Positions 43,270 to 53,702 of a stretch of 64,000 nt of DNA are shown one piece after another. The notes beneath the pieces are model-generated. The model worked only from the letters and a program-made list of their open reading frames with translations. It had not been told where the DNA came from and ran no database searches. Origin of the DNA: Paraburkholderia ginsengiterrae (GTDB lineage Bacteria > Pseudomonadota > Gammaproteobacteria > Burkholderiales > Burkholderiaceae); the NCBI RefSeq assembly GCF_001645125.1, contig NZ_LXKA01000393.1:157172-221171 (forward strand). The letters run 5' to 3'. Every line of letters starts with the position of its first letter. Positions within the stretch are counted from its first letter, which is position 1. The translations under genes were made by a program, and so were the position numbers.

Positions 43270-46200
43270 CAGTTGATCCTGTATTCTTCGATTCTGTCGG
43301 CGATGCCGTTCAGCTCATTCAGTTGGGTTCTCACGCGCTCGAGCGTCTGGAAAAGTATGTGTTCATGCACGATCGGCGCCTGCGGCGTCCTGGCAACCGC
43401 CGCAACGCTCGGCTGGATTGCGCGCGAACGAGCCGCGCAGCGCTGCATCGCGTTCTGATACAGCTTGAACAGTGACTTCGCCACTGCATCGCGCGAGCAT
43501 TCGCCTTCGGCGACCTGCAGAGCCAGCGACAGGCGCGCATTCAGATCGGCGGGATCCATCTGGCTTGCTTCCAGAAGACCGTGCGCGATGGCGCTTGCAC
43601 TGTTGTCGCGAATCACTACGCCGTTGCGATTCGAAATGACTTCGCCAACACCGCCCACCAAAGGTGTGACCACTAGCCGCCGCGCGGCCATCCCTTCAAG
43701 AATCACCTGCGGCAAGGATTCCCAATCGCTGGCGCACAAAACGATATCGATCTCTTTCAGCGTAGACGCGGTATCCGAGACGAAACCCTCGAACGAAATT
43801 TGCCGCTCGACGCCGTAGCGCTTCGCCGTCCTCCAGCATTCGTCCACATACTCCGGAAAGAACTGGTCGTAGCCGTAGATTTTCAGCCGTGCGCAGACGC
43901 CGAACTCCTTCTGGAGCATCCCGATCGCCTCAACAGCCTGCAGCTGCCCCTTTCTTGCCTGAACCGTGCCGAACAGGCCGATGGTCAGCGACTCCTTCGT
44001 TGTCGCAGGCATCCGCTCGTTCTGGCCGATTTCGAAATAAGCGTTCGGCGTGTGAGACAGGATACGTTGTGCCGGCGCGCCCAGACATCTCCCCCACTGA
44101 TTCGCGTAGAGCAGAGAATCCGAGTGGACCACATCGCAATGGAAAATACCGGCAGGCTCCGTGGAATTTGACGCGTAAAGCGACGTCACGTGCGGAATTA
44201 CGTTACGTCTGCAAGCTTCGCCGACTTCGCGCATCAACGTGACTGAGTGGACGAGGCCGATCTTTTGCGTACGCAGCCACCACGAGATCTCGTCGATCAT
44301 GTCCTCGTTCAGGTCGCGAAGCTTGTCGACCTCGGTCTCCACTGCCAGCGGCAAATAGGCAACACGAACCCCGGCACGGTCGGCGCGACGTTGGACTTCT
44401 TCATGAGCGGTATGAGCAATGTACGGCAGCACGAAGAGCGCTTCAAAGCCGAACTGCTGCGCAAGCAACGCGTGCCGCAGCAGATGATTTTCCGCACCGC
44501 CAAGGTATTGGCTGTGGCAGAAATACGCAATGCGCGGTTTGTCGGCCTTGCTAGGGCGATTCAACCTCGCGTGGCACATTGCGGCCTCGAAGGTCGCGCC
44601 AACCCAGTTTGCTTGAGCTTCGCTGGTGAAGCGCCTTTCGACCTGCTTCAGCGCGGCTTTAACGATGGACTGCCGTTCGGACACGTCAAGATTGATCGCC
44701 TTGAGCAGCGCATCGATCCACGACTCGATCGTATTGGCGCACTTCAGGCCCGATACGCCATCGACCACGGCAGCATAGGGCTGCACGTCGGAGTAGACCC
44801 CGAGAGCGCCGGCGGCCGTAATCTCGAGAAATTTGATCGGACACTTCGCACGCTTTGCTCTCTTGTCCGTGAAAAGCGGCGCGATCATGACGTCGAAATC
44901 GGCTTGCGTGAGGCGGCTCAGATACTCGTCGTAGCTGAACGTATACTGCTCACACGAGTAAGGCGACTCAAGCCGGCCGAGGTCGTTCGGTTCGAAGCCC
45001 CAGAAATGAAATTCGACCTGATCCTTCATTCGCCGGCTGACTTCGACGATCGCCGGCCACAATACCTGGAACTCTTCGCGCCGCGCGCCGCCGCCAGCGA
45101 AGGCCACTTTGACAGGTTGCGCCGTACTCGCGGCCGCTGACGGTGCGCCAGCAAGCTTCGCATTGGCAGTCGCGAGCCACGCTTTGGGGATATTGGTCTC
45201 GAGCAACACATTGCGCGGATTGATCTGCGCAACGGAAGCCTGCATCACGGGCGAATACGTCACAACCAGGTCGGCCTGGCGAATCAATTCTGTGAGCGCA
45301 TTGTGACAAGGCTCACCCGGTGCGAGATAGCCGAATTCAGGCGATACCTCATGCAGTGACAACAAATCGTCGTCCATCATGTAGACGACGCCCTTGCCAT
45401 GCTTGCGCGCGAGGCTCAGCAGTTCAAGCGAATGGTAGTCGATCGTACGGTGCAGCAGCAGGATGTCGGCACATTCAATGCTCGCTTCATCTACCTGCAT
45501 CTGCGGCACATACGTGAAGTTAAAGTCGTCGGACAGCGACGCGCGGAAATTGTTGATCGTGATATCGACGGTTGTGTCGAAATGCGCTTTCGTCACGAGA
45601 ACCTGCAACGGCTTGCCGCACTTCGGCCTCACCACCGGCCAAACGTCGCGATGGCGCGACTGGAAAGGCGCGACCTGCAAACTCCAGACGTCCTCGAGGC
45701 GCCTGTCGCCAAGCGAGGACAGATGCGTCAGATCGTCGATTTCGTATTGCGCGAGCGATGACGGCGTAAGTCGCGGGTTGCGGTCATGCGCCATATGGGC
45801 GCGCGCCGAAAACGCGTCGAGGGGAGCGGTAGTGCCCAACGAATGCTCGAGTGCCACGGACACAATGCTGACGACTTCGTCGACAAACTGGAAGCGCACG
45901 ACACGCCCCCAGCGCTGCCACAAATCCCAGTCGCAAAGCCGCCGCATGACGATATGCATGTCATATCCGCCATACTGCTCAAACACGGACCGCCGATGTA
46001 GCACGCTGTTATTGGCAATAAAATTGCCTTCTACCAGCTTTGAATAGTTGAAGGGTTGGCCGACGTACATGTCGTCGGCATCGGCCAGTTTCAGTTGCGC
46101 CTTGCCGTACGCCAATCCGCAATCGCGATCCGCCTCAAGCGCCGCCGTGAGTACGCGCAGCGCGTCCGGGGTCCACTGGTCATCGTCGAACTGATACGCG

Positions 46201-46529
46201 CAGTACGTACCGCGCGCCATCAGCAAACCTTCGTTGACGCGAAGTGCGGGGAAGCCACTATTCTGGTCGTGGCGGAGATGGATCACACGGTCGTCATGCT
46301 CGATGAAATCCGCGAGAACGTCGCTTGTTCCGTCGGTCGATCCATCGTCCACGACAATCAATTCGAGCGATCCGAACGACTGCGACAAAACACTCTCGAT
46401 TGCGCGCGCCAGCAGTCCGTTCGAGCCCCGGCAGTACGTCGGGAGCACAACCGAGACCTTCGGCGCAGCAATCAGGTTAGACGAGTGGCGAATCTGTGCG
46501 TCGCGAAGAAATTGACTGGCGCGGACCAT
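43269..46529 (-). CDS. Three-domain glycosyltransferase (GT2–GT–GT4)
   Basis: A 1086-aa cytoplasmic glycosyltransferase. Domain 1 (residues ~20-290) is GT2/GT-A: VSVVLPTYCRGSNGLLARAI, LIVVDDGSTDGTSDVLADF, and the metal motif FDDDQW. Domain 2 (~320-660) is GT4-like, GT-B: VYMMDDDLLSLHEVSPEFG, CPIKFLEITAAGALGVYSDV. Domain 3 (~690-1050) is another GT4: FCHSQYLGGAENHLLRHALL, LTIGLFGTVQARKGQLQAVE, WESLPQVILEGMAARRLV with the EX7E motif. Such multi-catalytic enzymes build polysaccharide repeats. The ATG at 46529 has GAGGT seven bases ahead; a TTG at 46550 is weaker. It is coupled to the methyltransferase-coiled-coil gene. Confidence 0.85.
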   Translation of the reverse strand: MVRASQFLRDAQIRHSSNLIAAPKVSVVLPTYCRGSNGLLARAIESVLSQSFGSLELIVVDDGSTDGTSDVLADFIEHDDRVIHLRHDQNSGFPALRVNEGLLMARGTYCAYQFDDDQWTPDALRVLTAALEADRDCGLAYGKAQLKLADADDMYVGQPFNYSKLVEGNFIANNSVLHRRSVFEQYGGYDMHIVMRRLCDWDLWQRWGRVVRFQFVDEVVSIVSVALEHSLGTTAPLDAFSARAHMAHDRNPRLTPSSLAQYEIDDLTHLSSLGDRRLEDVWSLQVAPFQSRHRDVWPVVRPKCGKPLQVLVTKAHFDTTVDITINNFRASLSDDFNFTYVPQMQVDEASIECADILLLHRTIDYHSLELLSLARKHGKGVVYMMDDDLLSLHEVSPEFGYLAPGEPCHNALTELIRQADLVVTYSPVMQASVAQINPRNVLLETNIPKAWLATANAKLAGAPSAAASTAQPVKVAFAGGGARREEFQVLWPAIVEVSRRMKDQVEFHFWGFEPNDLGRLESPYSCEQYTFSYDEYLSRLTQADFDVMIAPLFTDKRAKRAKCPIKFLEITAAGALGVYSDVQPYAAVVDGVSGLKCANTIESWIDALLKAINLDVSERQSIVKAALKQVERRFTSEAQANWVGATFEAAMCHARLNRPSKADKPRIAYFCHSQYLGGAENHLLRHALLAQQFGFEALFVLPYIAHTAHEEVQRRADRAGVRVAYLPLAVETEVDKLRDLNEDMIDEISWWLRTQKIGLVHSVTLMREVGEACRRNVIPHVTSLYASNSTEPAGIFHCDVVHSDSLLYANQWGRCLGAPAQRILSHTPNAYFEIGQNERMPATTKESLTIGLFGTVQARKGQLQAVEAIGMLQKEFGVCARLKIYGYDQFFPEYVDECWRTAKRYGVERQISFEGFVSDTASTLKEIDIVLCASDWESLPQVILEGMAARRLVVTPLVGGVGEVISNRNGVVIRDNSASAIAHGLLEASQMDPADLNARLSLALQVAEGECSRDAVAKSLFKLYQNAMQRCAARSRAIQPSVAAVARTPQAPIVHEHILFQTLERVRTQLNELNGIADRIEEYRIN

Positions 46530-46577
46530 CTGTACACCTCTAAGTTGCAAATCGAACCAGGAACTGAACCGGGTGCT

Positions 46578-47168
46578 TTACTGAACGTCCAGCGTACGTC
46601 CCGTGTCGCAGCGCAACAAATCAGAGTTGGATTGGATAAGGAACAGCACCCGATACTGACCAGCCGGGATTTCCATGGCGGTCTTCTCGAGGTTCAAGCC
46701 AGCGCCGTCGAGTGCTGCGTTGCCCAGTGCAGCGCCCAAGCCTTCGCGTCGTTCCGTCTTGGCTTCCGCGAAATAATCCTTGTCGCCATGAAGCTGCACG
46801 GCAACGGCGGAACCCAGCTTGCCCGCCTTCACGCGCGCCGCGGCCCAGCCCGAGAGCGACAGATCACCGCCTGCCTTGGCAACAACGTGAGCACTGGTCA
46901 CGCCGGCACCATTGGCGCCGTCGAGGAAACAGCCGCCTGCATCCTTGAGTGTCAGCGTGTTCAGACTGATCGGTAGTGCCGGCGCAAAAGCGGCAGGAGG
47001 CGCGGCTTGCGCGACCGGGGTTGCTGAAGCCGCAACCGGCGCCGACACAGAAACCGCTGCCGAAGCGGAATCCGTATTCGCCGTCGTTGCCGGTGCGTGG
47101 TTATCACAGCCGCCAATAAGCAAAGCCAAACCAATTACACCAAGGCTTTTAAGCATTCCATGTTTCAC
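46578..47168 (-). CDS. Lipoprotein upstream of the glycan genes
   Basis: A 196-aa lipoprotein. From the GTG at 47168 (GAGG eight bases upstream) the signal is MKHGMLKSLGVIGLALLIGG followed by the lipobox Cys (IGGC), which places it in the membrane with the cleaved Cys lipidated. A Ser/Ala/Pro-rich linker follows (NTDSASAAVSVSAPVAASA), then a C-terminal domain with LSLSGWAAARVKAGKLGSAV, LHGDKDYFAEAKTERREGLG and YRVLFLIQSNSDLLRCD. No known domain is evident. It ends 48 bases before the glycosyltransferase start; co-expression is likely. Confidence 0.75.
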   Translation of the reverse strand: MKHGMLKSLGVIGLALLIGGCDNHAPATTANTDSASAAVSVSAPVAASATPVAQAAPPAAFAPALPISLNTLTLKDAGGCFLDGANGAGVTSAHVVAKAGGDLSLSGWAAARVKAGKLGSAVAVQLHGDKDYFAEAKTERREGLGAALGNAALDGAGLNLEKTAMEIPAGQYRVLFLIQSNSDLLRCDTGRTLDVQ

Positions 47169-47852
47169 TTTCAATTCCTCAATATGCAATACCCGGCTTG
47201 CGCCAGACGGCCAAGCCAGTTTTTTCGTTCGATTTGCCGATAGACCCGGATAATGACCGATCAAGCTGCGCCGGACGGGACAATCAGCCTCGCCAACGCG
47301 CCCCGGACACCAGGCCGAATTTTGAAAAACCGAATACTATCACGTGCACTTACAATGTGTTACTGCATGTAACGAGGAAATTTCCGAAATAACGGCGCAC
47401 ACGTTTGCGCGACAAAGAACATGCCAGGCCGCAGTGGGCGGAGGTGCGCCGTATTGAAACACAGCGCGCCCGGTCGGTCCGAGTCGGATACGGATCTGCA
47501 CGGAACAGCAAAACCACCGAACGGGGAAAATAGGCAACCCAGTCCGCGCTGATGTATGCTTTATGATTCTTAAATTTCAAGCAGTCAGGCCCCGGACAAT
47601 GGCGAGCCAAACAGAATCTTCTGAATAAATCGCCACGATGCAATGGCGCCACGAGATTTACGCTGTCAAATACAATAGCGAATTGAGTGATTTAATTTCC
47701 GGTCCGGATTAAATCACACTTCGCGTGCCCAGTAGATTCAGGGCGATGGCAGGACATATTCCGGAAGGCTTTTTCCAGAATGACAAGGCGGAACAGTTAC
47801 TATCAAAGGATTGCTTACGTTTGGCAGTCCGATCCCCGCTCACGCATCGCCG
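47169..47852. other. 684-base gene-free spacer
   Basis: No convincing gene. It has lower GC than the surroundings and contains an inverted repeat GTTAC-tgcat-GTAAC near 47361-47376. Short open frames here have no recognisable product. It separates the glycan module from the sugar catabolic operon and may contain a regulatory region for the lipoprotein gene at its left end. Confidence 0.6.
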
Positions 47853-49013
47853 CTAATCGTTGATAATCGCCCGCCACTGCCCATCCGCCGCGCTGCTCGC
47901 GAGCACGGCATCGATAAACCGCAACCCCGCCACACCGTCGTCCACCGTCGTGAGCAACAGGCTTTCGGCGGGTAACGCGCGGCCCGCGTCCAACGCTTCG
48001 ATCTGCAGCGCGGCGTCCTTGTAGAGCTGCGCGAACGCTTCCAGATAGCCCTCGGGATGCCCCGGCGGCACGCGCGTCGCGTGCGCCGCGACCGCGCCTG
48101 TCACACGCCCTCGTGTCAAACGCTCGGCCGAGCCGCCGAGTGGGGTAAACCACAATTCGTTGGGATGCTCCTGATCGAACGCGAGGCCCGCTTTCGTTCC
48201 ATACACCCGCAGGCGCAACGCGTTTTCCGCGCCGCTTGCCACCTGGCTCGCCCACAGCATGCCGCGCGCGCCGTTCGGATAGCGCAGCATCGCCTGCACG
48301 TGATCGTCGATGCGCCGCCCCGCCACGAAGGTATGCACTTCCGCCGAAAGCGCGTGCGGCATCATCCCCGTGACGAAGGCCGCAAGCTGATACGCATGCG
48401 TGCCGATATCGCCGAGACATCCCGCCGGTCCCGCTAACGAAGGGTCCGTGCGCCAACCTGCCTGCTTGTTAGTGCCGGCCGTTTCGATCGGTTCCGCAAG
48501 CCAATCCTGCGCGTATTCGACCTGCACCACGCGTATCTCGCCCAACTCGCCTTCGTTGATCAGTTCGCGAGCGTGACGCACGAGCGGATAGCCGGAGTAG
48601 GTATGCGTCAACGCAAACAGCCTGTTCTTCTCGCGCGCGAGTTTCGCGAGCGCCTCGCCTTCCGCCAGCGAGACCGCCAATGGTTTGTCGCACACCACAT
48701 GAATGCCGGCTTCGAGAAACGCCGTGGCCACCGGCGCGTGCAGATAATTCGGCGTGACGATCGCCACCGCGTCGATACCGTCGTCGCGAGCGGTTTCGGC
48801 AAGCGCCATCTCGCGCCAGTCCGCATAGCTGCGCGCGATACCCGCTTCGGCGGCGCTCGCTTGCGCGCGCTGCGGATCGGACGACAACGCACCCGCCACC
48901 AGTTCGAAACGATCGTCGAGCCGCGCCGCAATCCGATGCACCGCGCCGATGAACGCGCCCTGCCCGCCGCCGACCATGCCCAGCCTGAGCCTTCTGTGCG
49001 TGCCTTGCTGCAT
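47853..49013 (-). CDS. Gfo/Idh/MocA family oxidoreductase
   Basis: A 386-aa NAD(P)-dependent sugar or polyol dehydrogenase. The Rossmann domain starts [20 protein letters not shown], continues [20 protein letters not shown] and the conserved EKP-type HVVCDKPLA; the C-terminal alpha/beta domain holds [22 protein letters not shown] with the catalytic His. It is last in the operon led by lacI. Related enzymes act on inositols, glucose or xylose derivatives; the substrate is not shown by sequence. Confidence 0.9.
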   Translation of the reverse strand: MQQGTHRRLRLGMVGGGQGAFIGAVHRIAARLDDRFELVAGALSSDPQRAQASAAEAGIARSYADWREMALAETARDDGIDAVAIVTPNYLHAPVATAFLEAGIHVVCDKPLAVSLAEGEALAKLAREKNRLFALTHTYSGYPLVRHARELINEGELGEIRVVQVEYAQDWLAEPIETAGTNKQAGWRTDPSLAGPAGCLGDIGTHAYQLAAFVTGMMPHALSAEVHTFVAGRRIDDHVQAMLRYPNGARGMLWASQVASGAENALRLRVYGTKAGLAFDQEHPNELWFTPLGGSAERLTRGRVTGAVAAHATRVPPGHPEGYLEAFAQLYKDAALQIEALDAGRALPAESLLLTTVDDGVAGLRFIDAVLASSAADGQWRAIIND

Positions 49014-49043
49014 TGCTCCTCGCTCCTTTGCGCTTGCCCGCCT

Positions 49044-50093
49044 TCAGATGCCGAGCAGGTGCTTCAACTGCACCGCGTCCACGCCACTGCCGGCGAAGTC
49101 GTCGAAAGCATGCTCCGCCACGCGGATGATGTGCCGGCGAATGAACTCCGCCCCTTCGCGCGCGCCGTCGTGCGGATGCTTCAGCGCGCATTCCCATTCC
49201 AGCACGGCCCAGCCGGGAAAATCGTATTGCGCCATTTTCGAAAAGACCGCACCGAAATCGATCTGTCCGTCGCCCAGCGACCTGAATCGCCCCGCGCGCT
49301 CGACCCACCCGCTGTAGCCGCCGTACACGCCCTGCTTGCCGTTCGGGCGAAACTCCGCATCCTTCACGTGGAACGCCTTGATGCGCTCGTGATAGATGTC
49401 GATGAACGCAAGGTAGTCGAGTTGCTGCAAGACGAAATGACTCGGATCGTAGAGGATGTTGGCGCGCGGATGCTGCTTCACCGCGTCGAGAAAACGCTCG
49501 AAAGTCACGCCGTCGTGCAGGTCTTCACCCGGATGCAGCTCGTAGCACACGTCGACACCGGCCGCGTCGAACGCATCGAGAATCGGCGTCCAGCGGCGTG
49601 CGAGTTCGTCGAACGCGGCGTCGATCAAACCGGCCGGACGCTGCGGCCACGGGTAGAGATACGGCCAGGCGAGCGCGCCGGAAAACGACACATGCGTATT
49701 CAAACCCAAACGCTGTGACGCCTGGGCCGCGAGCTTCATCTGTTCGACCGCCCATTGCGTGCGCGCCGCGGGGTTGCCTCGCACGTGCTGGGCGGCAAAG
49801 CCGTCGAACAATGCGTCATAAGCCGGATGCACGGCGACCAGCTGCCCTTGCAGATGCGTCGACAGTTCGGTGATCGCCACGCCGGCATCGTCCACGATCT
49901 CGCGCAATTCGTCGCAGTACGTCTGGCTCGCCGCCGCCAGTCCTAGATCGATCAGGCGCGGATCGCACGGCACCTGAATGCCTTTGAAGCCGAGACCCGC
50001 TGCCCAGCCCGCGAGATGCGCGAGGTTGTCGAACGGCACGTCGTCGCCCATGAACTGAGCGAGAAAAATCGCCGGCCCTTTGATGGTTTTCAT
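49044..50093 (-). CDS. Sugar phosphate isomerase/epimerase-type TIM-barrel protein
   Basis: A 349-aa xylose-isomerase-like TIM barrel: GWAAGLGFKGIQVPCDP at the N-terminus, AITELSTHLQGQLVAVHPAY, DVCYELHPGEDLHDG (metal-ligand Glu), NILYDPSHFVLQQLDY, and KAFHVKDAEF (metal-ligand His/Asp). Members of this group work with Gfo/Idh/MocA enzymes on inositols or keto-sugars. It is 30 bases ahead of the oxidoreductase gene and 85 behind the substrate-binding protein. Confidence 0.88.
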   Translation of the reverse strand: MKTIKGPAIFLAQFMGDDVPFDNLAHLAGWAAGLGFKGIQVPCDPRLIDLGLAAASQTYCDELREIVDDAGVAITELSTHLQGQLVAVHPAYDALFDGFAAQHVRGNPAARTQWAVEQMKLAAQASQRLGLNTHVSFSGALAWPYLYPWPQRPAGLIDAAFDELARRWTPILDAFDAAGVDVCYELHPGEDLHDGVTFERFLDAVKQHPRANILYDPSHFVLQQLDYLAFIDIYHERIKAFHVKDAEFRPNGKQGVYGGYSGWVERAGRFRSLGDGQIDFGAVFSKMAQYDFPGWAVLEWECALKHPHDGAREGAEFIRRHIIRVAEHAFDDFAGSGVDAVQLKHLLGI

Positions 50094-50178
50094 CGTACGG
50101 TTCCTCGAACGATGGCGCGCTCGCTCTGCCTGTGCGGCAAGAGCAACGCAAGCCGCAAGCGCGCCCGGATGCTCATGG

Positions 50179-51141
50179 TCAGAACGGCGAGTCCGGAAAG
50201 TAGAACTGCTGCGCGTTCTCCTTCGTGATCAGCACCGACGGAATGATTGTGGTGGGCGGCAGCTTGTCGCCCTTCAGGCGCGCTTCGGCGGTGAGCTTGA
50301 TCGCGTCGTAGATGAACTTCGGCGAGTACGACACGTCGGCCTTGATAAGCGGAGCACCGTCCATCACGTTTTTCACCATGCCCTTCGAACCCGCGCCGCC
50401 GAACACGATCTTGATGTCGCTGCGTTTCGCCTGGTCGATGGCCTTGAGCACGCCGACCGCCATGTCGTCGTCCGCGGCCCAGACGGCGTCGATATGCTTG
50501 AAGCGCGTCAGGTAGTCCTGCATCACCTTGAACGCGTCGTCGCGATTCCAGTTGGCGTACTTCGCATCGAGAATCTTGATGTTCGGATAGTTCTTCAGCA
50601 CGCCGGTGAACGCGCTCCAACGCTCGTTATCGAGTGTCGTCGGAATGCCGCGCAGCGCGACGATGTCGCCCTTGCCGTCGAGCGCCTTGGCCAGATACTC
50701 AGCGGGGATCTTGCCGAACGCGGTGTTGTCGCCCGCCACGTAGGCATCCTGCGCGCTCGTATCGGTCAGGCCGCGATCCACCACCGTCACATACACACCT
50801 TTCTTCTTCACCTGCGCAACCGGCTGCGTGAGAGACGCCGATTCGAACGGAAAGATCACCAGCGCGTTGATCTTGTTCACCGTCACGAGGTCCTGCAACT
50901 GGTTCGCCTGCTCGGGCGCGCCAGCCGCGGTTTTCACGATTACTTTCAGATCGGGGTGTTCTTTCTCCAGATCGGCCTTCGCCTTGTTCGCCCACCAGAC
51001 GATGCCACCGGTAAATCCGTGGTCAGCCGTTGGAATCGCGACGCCCAATGTGACCTTGTCGTCGGCGCGCGCCATGCCCGCCGTGCCCAGTATCCCCAAC
51101 GCCAGCATGCCGGCGCCGACCGCTCGAATGACCTGCTTCAT
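50179..51141 (-). CDS. Sugar ABC transporter, periplasmic binding protein (RbsB class)
   Basis: A 320-aa type I sugar-binding protein. Signal peptide [20 protein letters not shown], then [58 protein letters not shown] and the [19 protein letters not shown] hinge region. The start at 51141 has GGAGAC seven bases upstream. It pairs with the permease and ATPase on its 5' side. The substrate is likely a pentose, hexose or polyol; which one is not shown. Confidence 0.9.
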   Translation of the reverse strand: MKQVIRAVGAGMLALGILGTAGMARADDKVTLGVAIPTADHGFTGGIVWWANKAKADLEKEHPDLKVIVKTAAGAPEQANQLQDLVTVNKINALVIFPFESASLTQPVAQVKKKGVYVTVVDRGLTDTSAQDAYVAGDNTAFGKIPAEYLAKALDGKGDIVALRGIPTTLDNERWSAFTGVLKNYPNIKILDAKYANWNRDDAFKVMQDYLTRFKHIDAVWAADDDMAVGVLKAIDQAKRSDIKIVFGGAGSKGMVKNVMDGAPLIKADVSYSPKFIYDAIKLTAEARLKGDKLPPTTIIPSVLITKENAQQFYFPDSPF

Positions 51142-51217
51142 GGTTGTGTCTCCAATGGTGAGGCGTTCAAGCGCCCCGGTTTTCAACCCGCCGTTGTTGC
51201 TATGTGAAGCGCCACCT

Positions 51218-52231
51218 CTACCTCCGCCCGCGTTGCACGAACGCCACGAAGATAATCACCACGCCCTGCACCGCCCCGTTCAGATACACGCTGATGATGC
51301 TGGTCAGATTCAGAATGTTGGCGATCACCGAGAGCAGGATCGCCCCGATCACCGTGCCGATCACCCGCCCCTCGCCGCCCTTGAGCGCGGTGCCGCCCAC
51401 CACGACCGAGGCAATCGCTTCGAGCTCCCACAGCAGGCCGGTGGTCGGCGTGGCCGAACCGAGCCGAGGCACGTACAGCACCGTCGCGACGCCCACGCAG
51501 ATGCCGAGCAGCACATACGTGATGATCTTCACCGTATCGACGCGAATCGCCGCGTAGCGCGCGACCTGTTCGTTCGAGCCGATGGCCTGTACGTGCCGGC
51601 CGAACGCGGTGCGATTGAGGATCAGCGCGCCGCCCGCCGCCACGATGAGGAACACCCAGATCGGCACCGGCACGCCGAACAGGCTCGCGTAATAGACCGG
51701 GCCATATAGATCGGATAGCGAATTATCGAGCGTGAGCGCGCCGCCGTCGGCGAGCCACGTGAGCACCGCGCGAAAGATCCCGAGCGTGCCTAGCGTGACG
51801 ATGAACGGCTCGATCCTGCCCTTCGTGATCAGCAAGCCGTGCGCGCAGCCGAACAGCCCGCCGAGCACGAGCGCGAACACGATGCCGAGCGTCACGATCA
51901 GAAGCGGCGCGAGCGTGTGGCCGCCGACGCCCGCCGCGAGTCCGTTCATCAGCCAGATCATGCTGCCCGCGATCAGTGCGGCCATCGAGCCGACCGAGAG
52001 ATCGATGCCGCCCGAGATGATCACGAAGGTCATGCCGACCGCAATGATGCCGATGAACGACGTGCGTGTGAGCACGTTCATCAGGTTGTCGAGCGTGGCG
52101 AAATCGCGGTTGAGCAGCGTGCCGACAATGCACAGCACGATCAGCCCGGCGAGCGGCCCGAGCGCATACAGCCGGTGCGCGAAGCGCAAAGCGCGGCCGT
52201 GTTGCACGGTCTCAGTGTGTGCCGGTCGCAT
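51218..52231 (-). CDS. Sugar ABC transporter permease (RbsC class)
   Basis: A 337-aa permease with about 9-10 helices: [40 protein letters not shown], the RbsC-type [34 protein letters not shown] and [19 protein letters not shown]. It overlaps the ATPase gene by 20 bases. The C-terminus ends in a basic tail ([10 protein letters not shown]). Confidence 0.92.
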   Translation of the reverse strand: MRPAHTETVQHGRALRFAHRLYALGPLAGLIVLCIVGTLLNRDFATLDNLMNVLTRTSFIGIIAVGMTFVIISGGIDLSVGSMAALIAGSMIWLMNGLAAGVGGHTLAPLLIVTLGIVFALVLGGLFGCAHGLLITKGRIEPFIVTLGTLGIFRAVLTWLADGGALTLDNSLSDLYGPVYYASLFGVPVPIWVFLIVAAGGALILNRTAFGRHVQAIGSNEQVARYAAIRVDTVKIITYVLLGICVGVATVLYVPRLGSATPTTGLLWELEAIASVVVGGTALKGGEGRVIGTVIGAILLSVIANILNLTSIISVYLNGAVQGVVIIFVAFVQRGRR

Positions 52232-53699
52232 GGGCGATCAACTCCTCTTCGGTCAGATGGTCGAGCGACAGCGTGGCTTGCAGGCGCCCCGCGCGCATCA
52301 CGGCGACGCGGTGGCACAAGCCGATCAGCTCGATCAGTTCGGATGAAATGACGATCACCGCGCGGCCTTGGGCGGCGAGGCGCTGAATCAGAAAATAGAT
52401 GTCGCGTTTCGCGCCGACGTCGACGCCGCGCGTCGGCTCGTCGAGCACGATCACGTTCGGCTCCGGCTGCAGAAACTTGGCGAGCGCGAGCTTTTGCTGA
52501 TTGCCGCCGGACAGCATGCGCGCGCGGCTCGACAGGTCACCGGTGCGGATGCCGAATTCGCTCACGGCCTTCGTCAGCGCCGCGCGCCCCGCCTTCAGAT
52601 CGAGCAGCGGATGCGCGTAGCGTTCGAGCGTCATGAGCGTGACGTTGTCCTGCAGGCTCAGGTTCACATGCAAGCCCTTGCCCTTGCGATCCTCGCTCAG
52701 ATACGTGAGACCGTGGCGCATCGCGTCGCGTGGGCTTTTCAGATGCACTGGTTGGCCGGCGATTTCGATCCGCCCCGCCGTGCGCTTGCGCAAGCCCAGA
52801 ATCGCTTCGAACGCTTCCGTGCGGCCCGCGCCCACCAGGCCCGCGAAACCGAGCACTTCGCCCGCGCGCACCTCGAAGCTCAGGTCGTCCACCCATTGCG
52901 GCACGGTGAGGCCTTCCACCTTCAACGCCTGGGGCGCGGCGGCGAACACCGTGACTTTCTCGGGGAACATGTCTGACACGTCGCGCCCGACCATCAGGTT
53001 CGCCATCTGCTGCCGCGCGAGTCCGGAGGTTGCGCCGCGGGCGACGAAGCGCCCGTCGCGCATCACGATTACTTCGTCGGTGATGCGCTCCACTTCGTCG
53101 AGCTTGTGCGAGATATACACGAGGGTCACGCCGTCGGCCTTGAGCTTCGCCATCAGCGTGAAGAGGCGTTCGGTTTCAGCGGGCGTGAGCGTGGCGGTCG
53201 GCTCGTCCATGATGAGCAGGCGCGCGCGGCGCGACAGCGCCTTGGCGATTTCCACCATCTGCTTTTCCGCCACGATCAGGTCACGCACCTTCGTGTCCGG
53301 CGCTTTGTCGAGGCCGACCTGCGCGAGATAGCGGGCGGCATCGGCGCGCACCGCCGCGTCGTCGACGAACCAGCCGCGGCGCTTCTCGTGGCCGAGATAC
53401 ATGTTCTGCGCAATCGTCAGATGCTCGGCGAGATTGAACTCCTGGTGGATCAGCACGATGCCTTGAGCTTCCGCGTCGCGCGAACCGGCGAACTGCCGCA
53501 TGTGTCCGTCGACGAGCAAGGTGCCCGAGGTTGCCGTCTCATAGCCGGCGAGGATTTTCATCAGCGTGGATTTGCCGGCGCCGTTCTCGCCGAGCAGACC
53601 GTAGATGCGCCCCGGCGCCAGCTCGAAGCTCACGCCGTGCAAGACGCGCACCGGGCCGAAGTCTTTGCGGATGTCGTCGAAACGGATCGCGAGGCTCAT
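52212..53699 (-). CDS. Sugar ABC transporter, two-domain ATP-binding protein (RbsA class)
   Basis: A 495-aa ATPase with two ABC domains. Domain 1: Walker [16 protein letters not shown], then [18 protein letters not shown] as a variant signature and [16 protein letters not shown]. Domain 2 has a degenerate Walker A ([12 protein letters not shown]), [15 protein letters not shown], and [16 protein letters not shown]. This layout is that of RbsA/MglA-type sugar importers. It starts three bases after the lacI stop, so the regulator and transporter are one transcript. Confidence 0.94.
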   Translation of the reverse strand: MSLAIRFDDIRKDFGPVRVLHGVSFELAPGRIYGLLGENGAGKSTLMKILAGYETATSGTLLVDGHMRQFAGSRDAEAQGIVLIHQEFNLAEHLTIAQNMYLGHEKRRGWFVDDAAVRADAARYLAQVGLDKAPDTKVRDLIVAEKQMVEIAKALSRRARLLIMDEPTATLTPAETERLFTLMAKLKADGVTLVYISHKLDEVERITDEVIVMRDGRFVARGATSGLARQQMANLMVGRDVSDMFPEKVTVFAAAPQALKVEGLTVPQWVDDLSFEVRAGEVLGFAGLVGAGRTEAFEAILGLRKRTAGRIEIAGQPVHLKSPRDAMRHGLTYLSEDRKGKGLHVNLSLQDNVTLMTLERYAHPLLDLKAGRAALTKAVSEFGIRTGDLSSRARMLSGGNQQKLALAKFLQPEPNVIVLDEPTRGVDVGAKRDIYFLIQRLAAQGRAVIVISSELIELIGLCHRVAVMRAGRLQATLSLDHLTEEELIAHATGTH

Positions 53700-53702
53700 G
53701 AA

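Noticed and set aside
47265-47852. Short frames in the 47.3-47.8 kb spacer
   Set aside because: No ribosome sites, no conserved composition and no domains.
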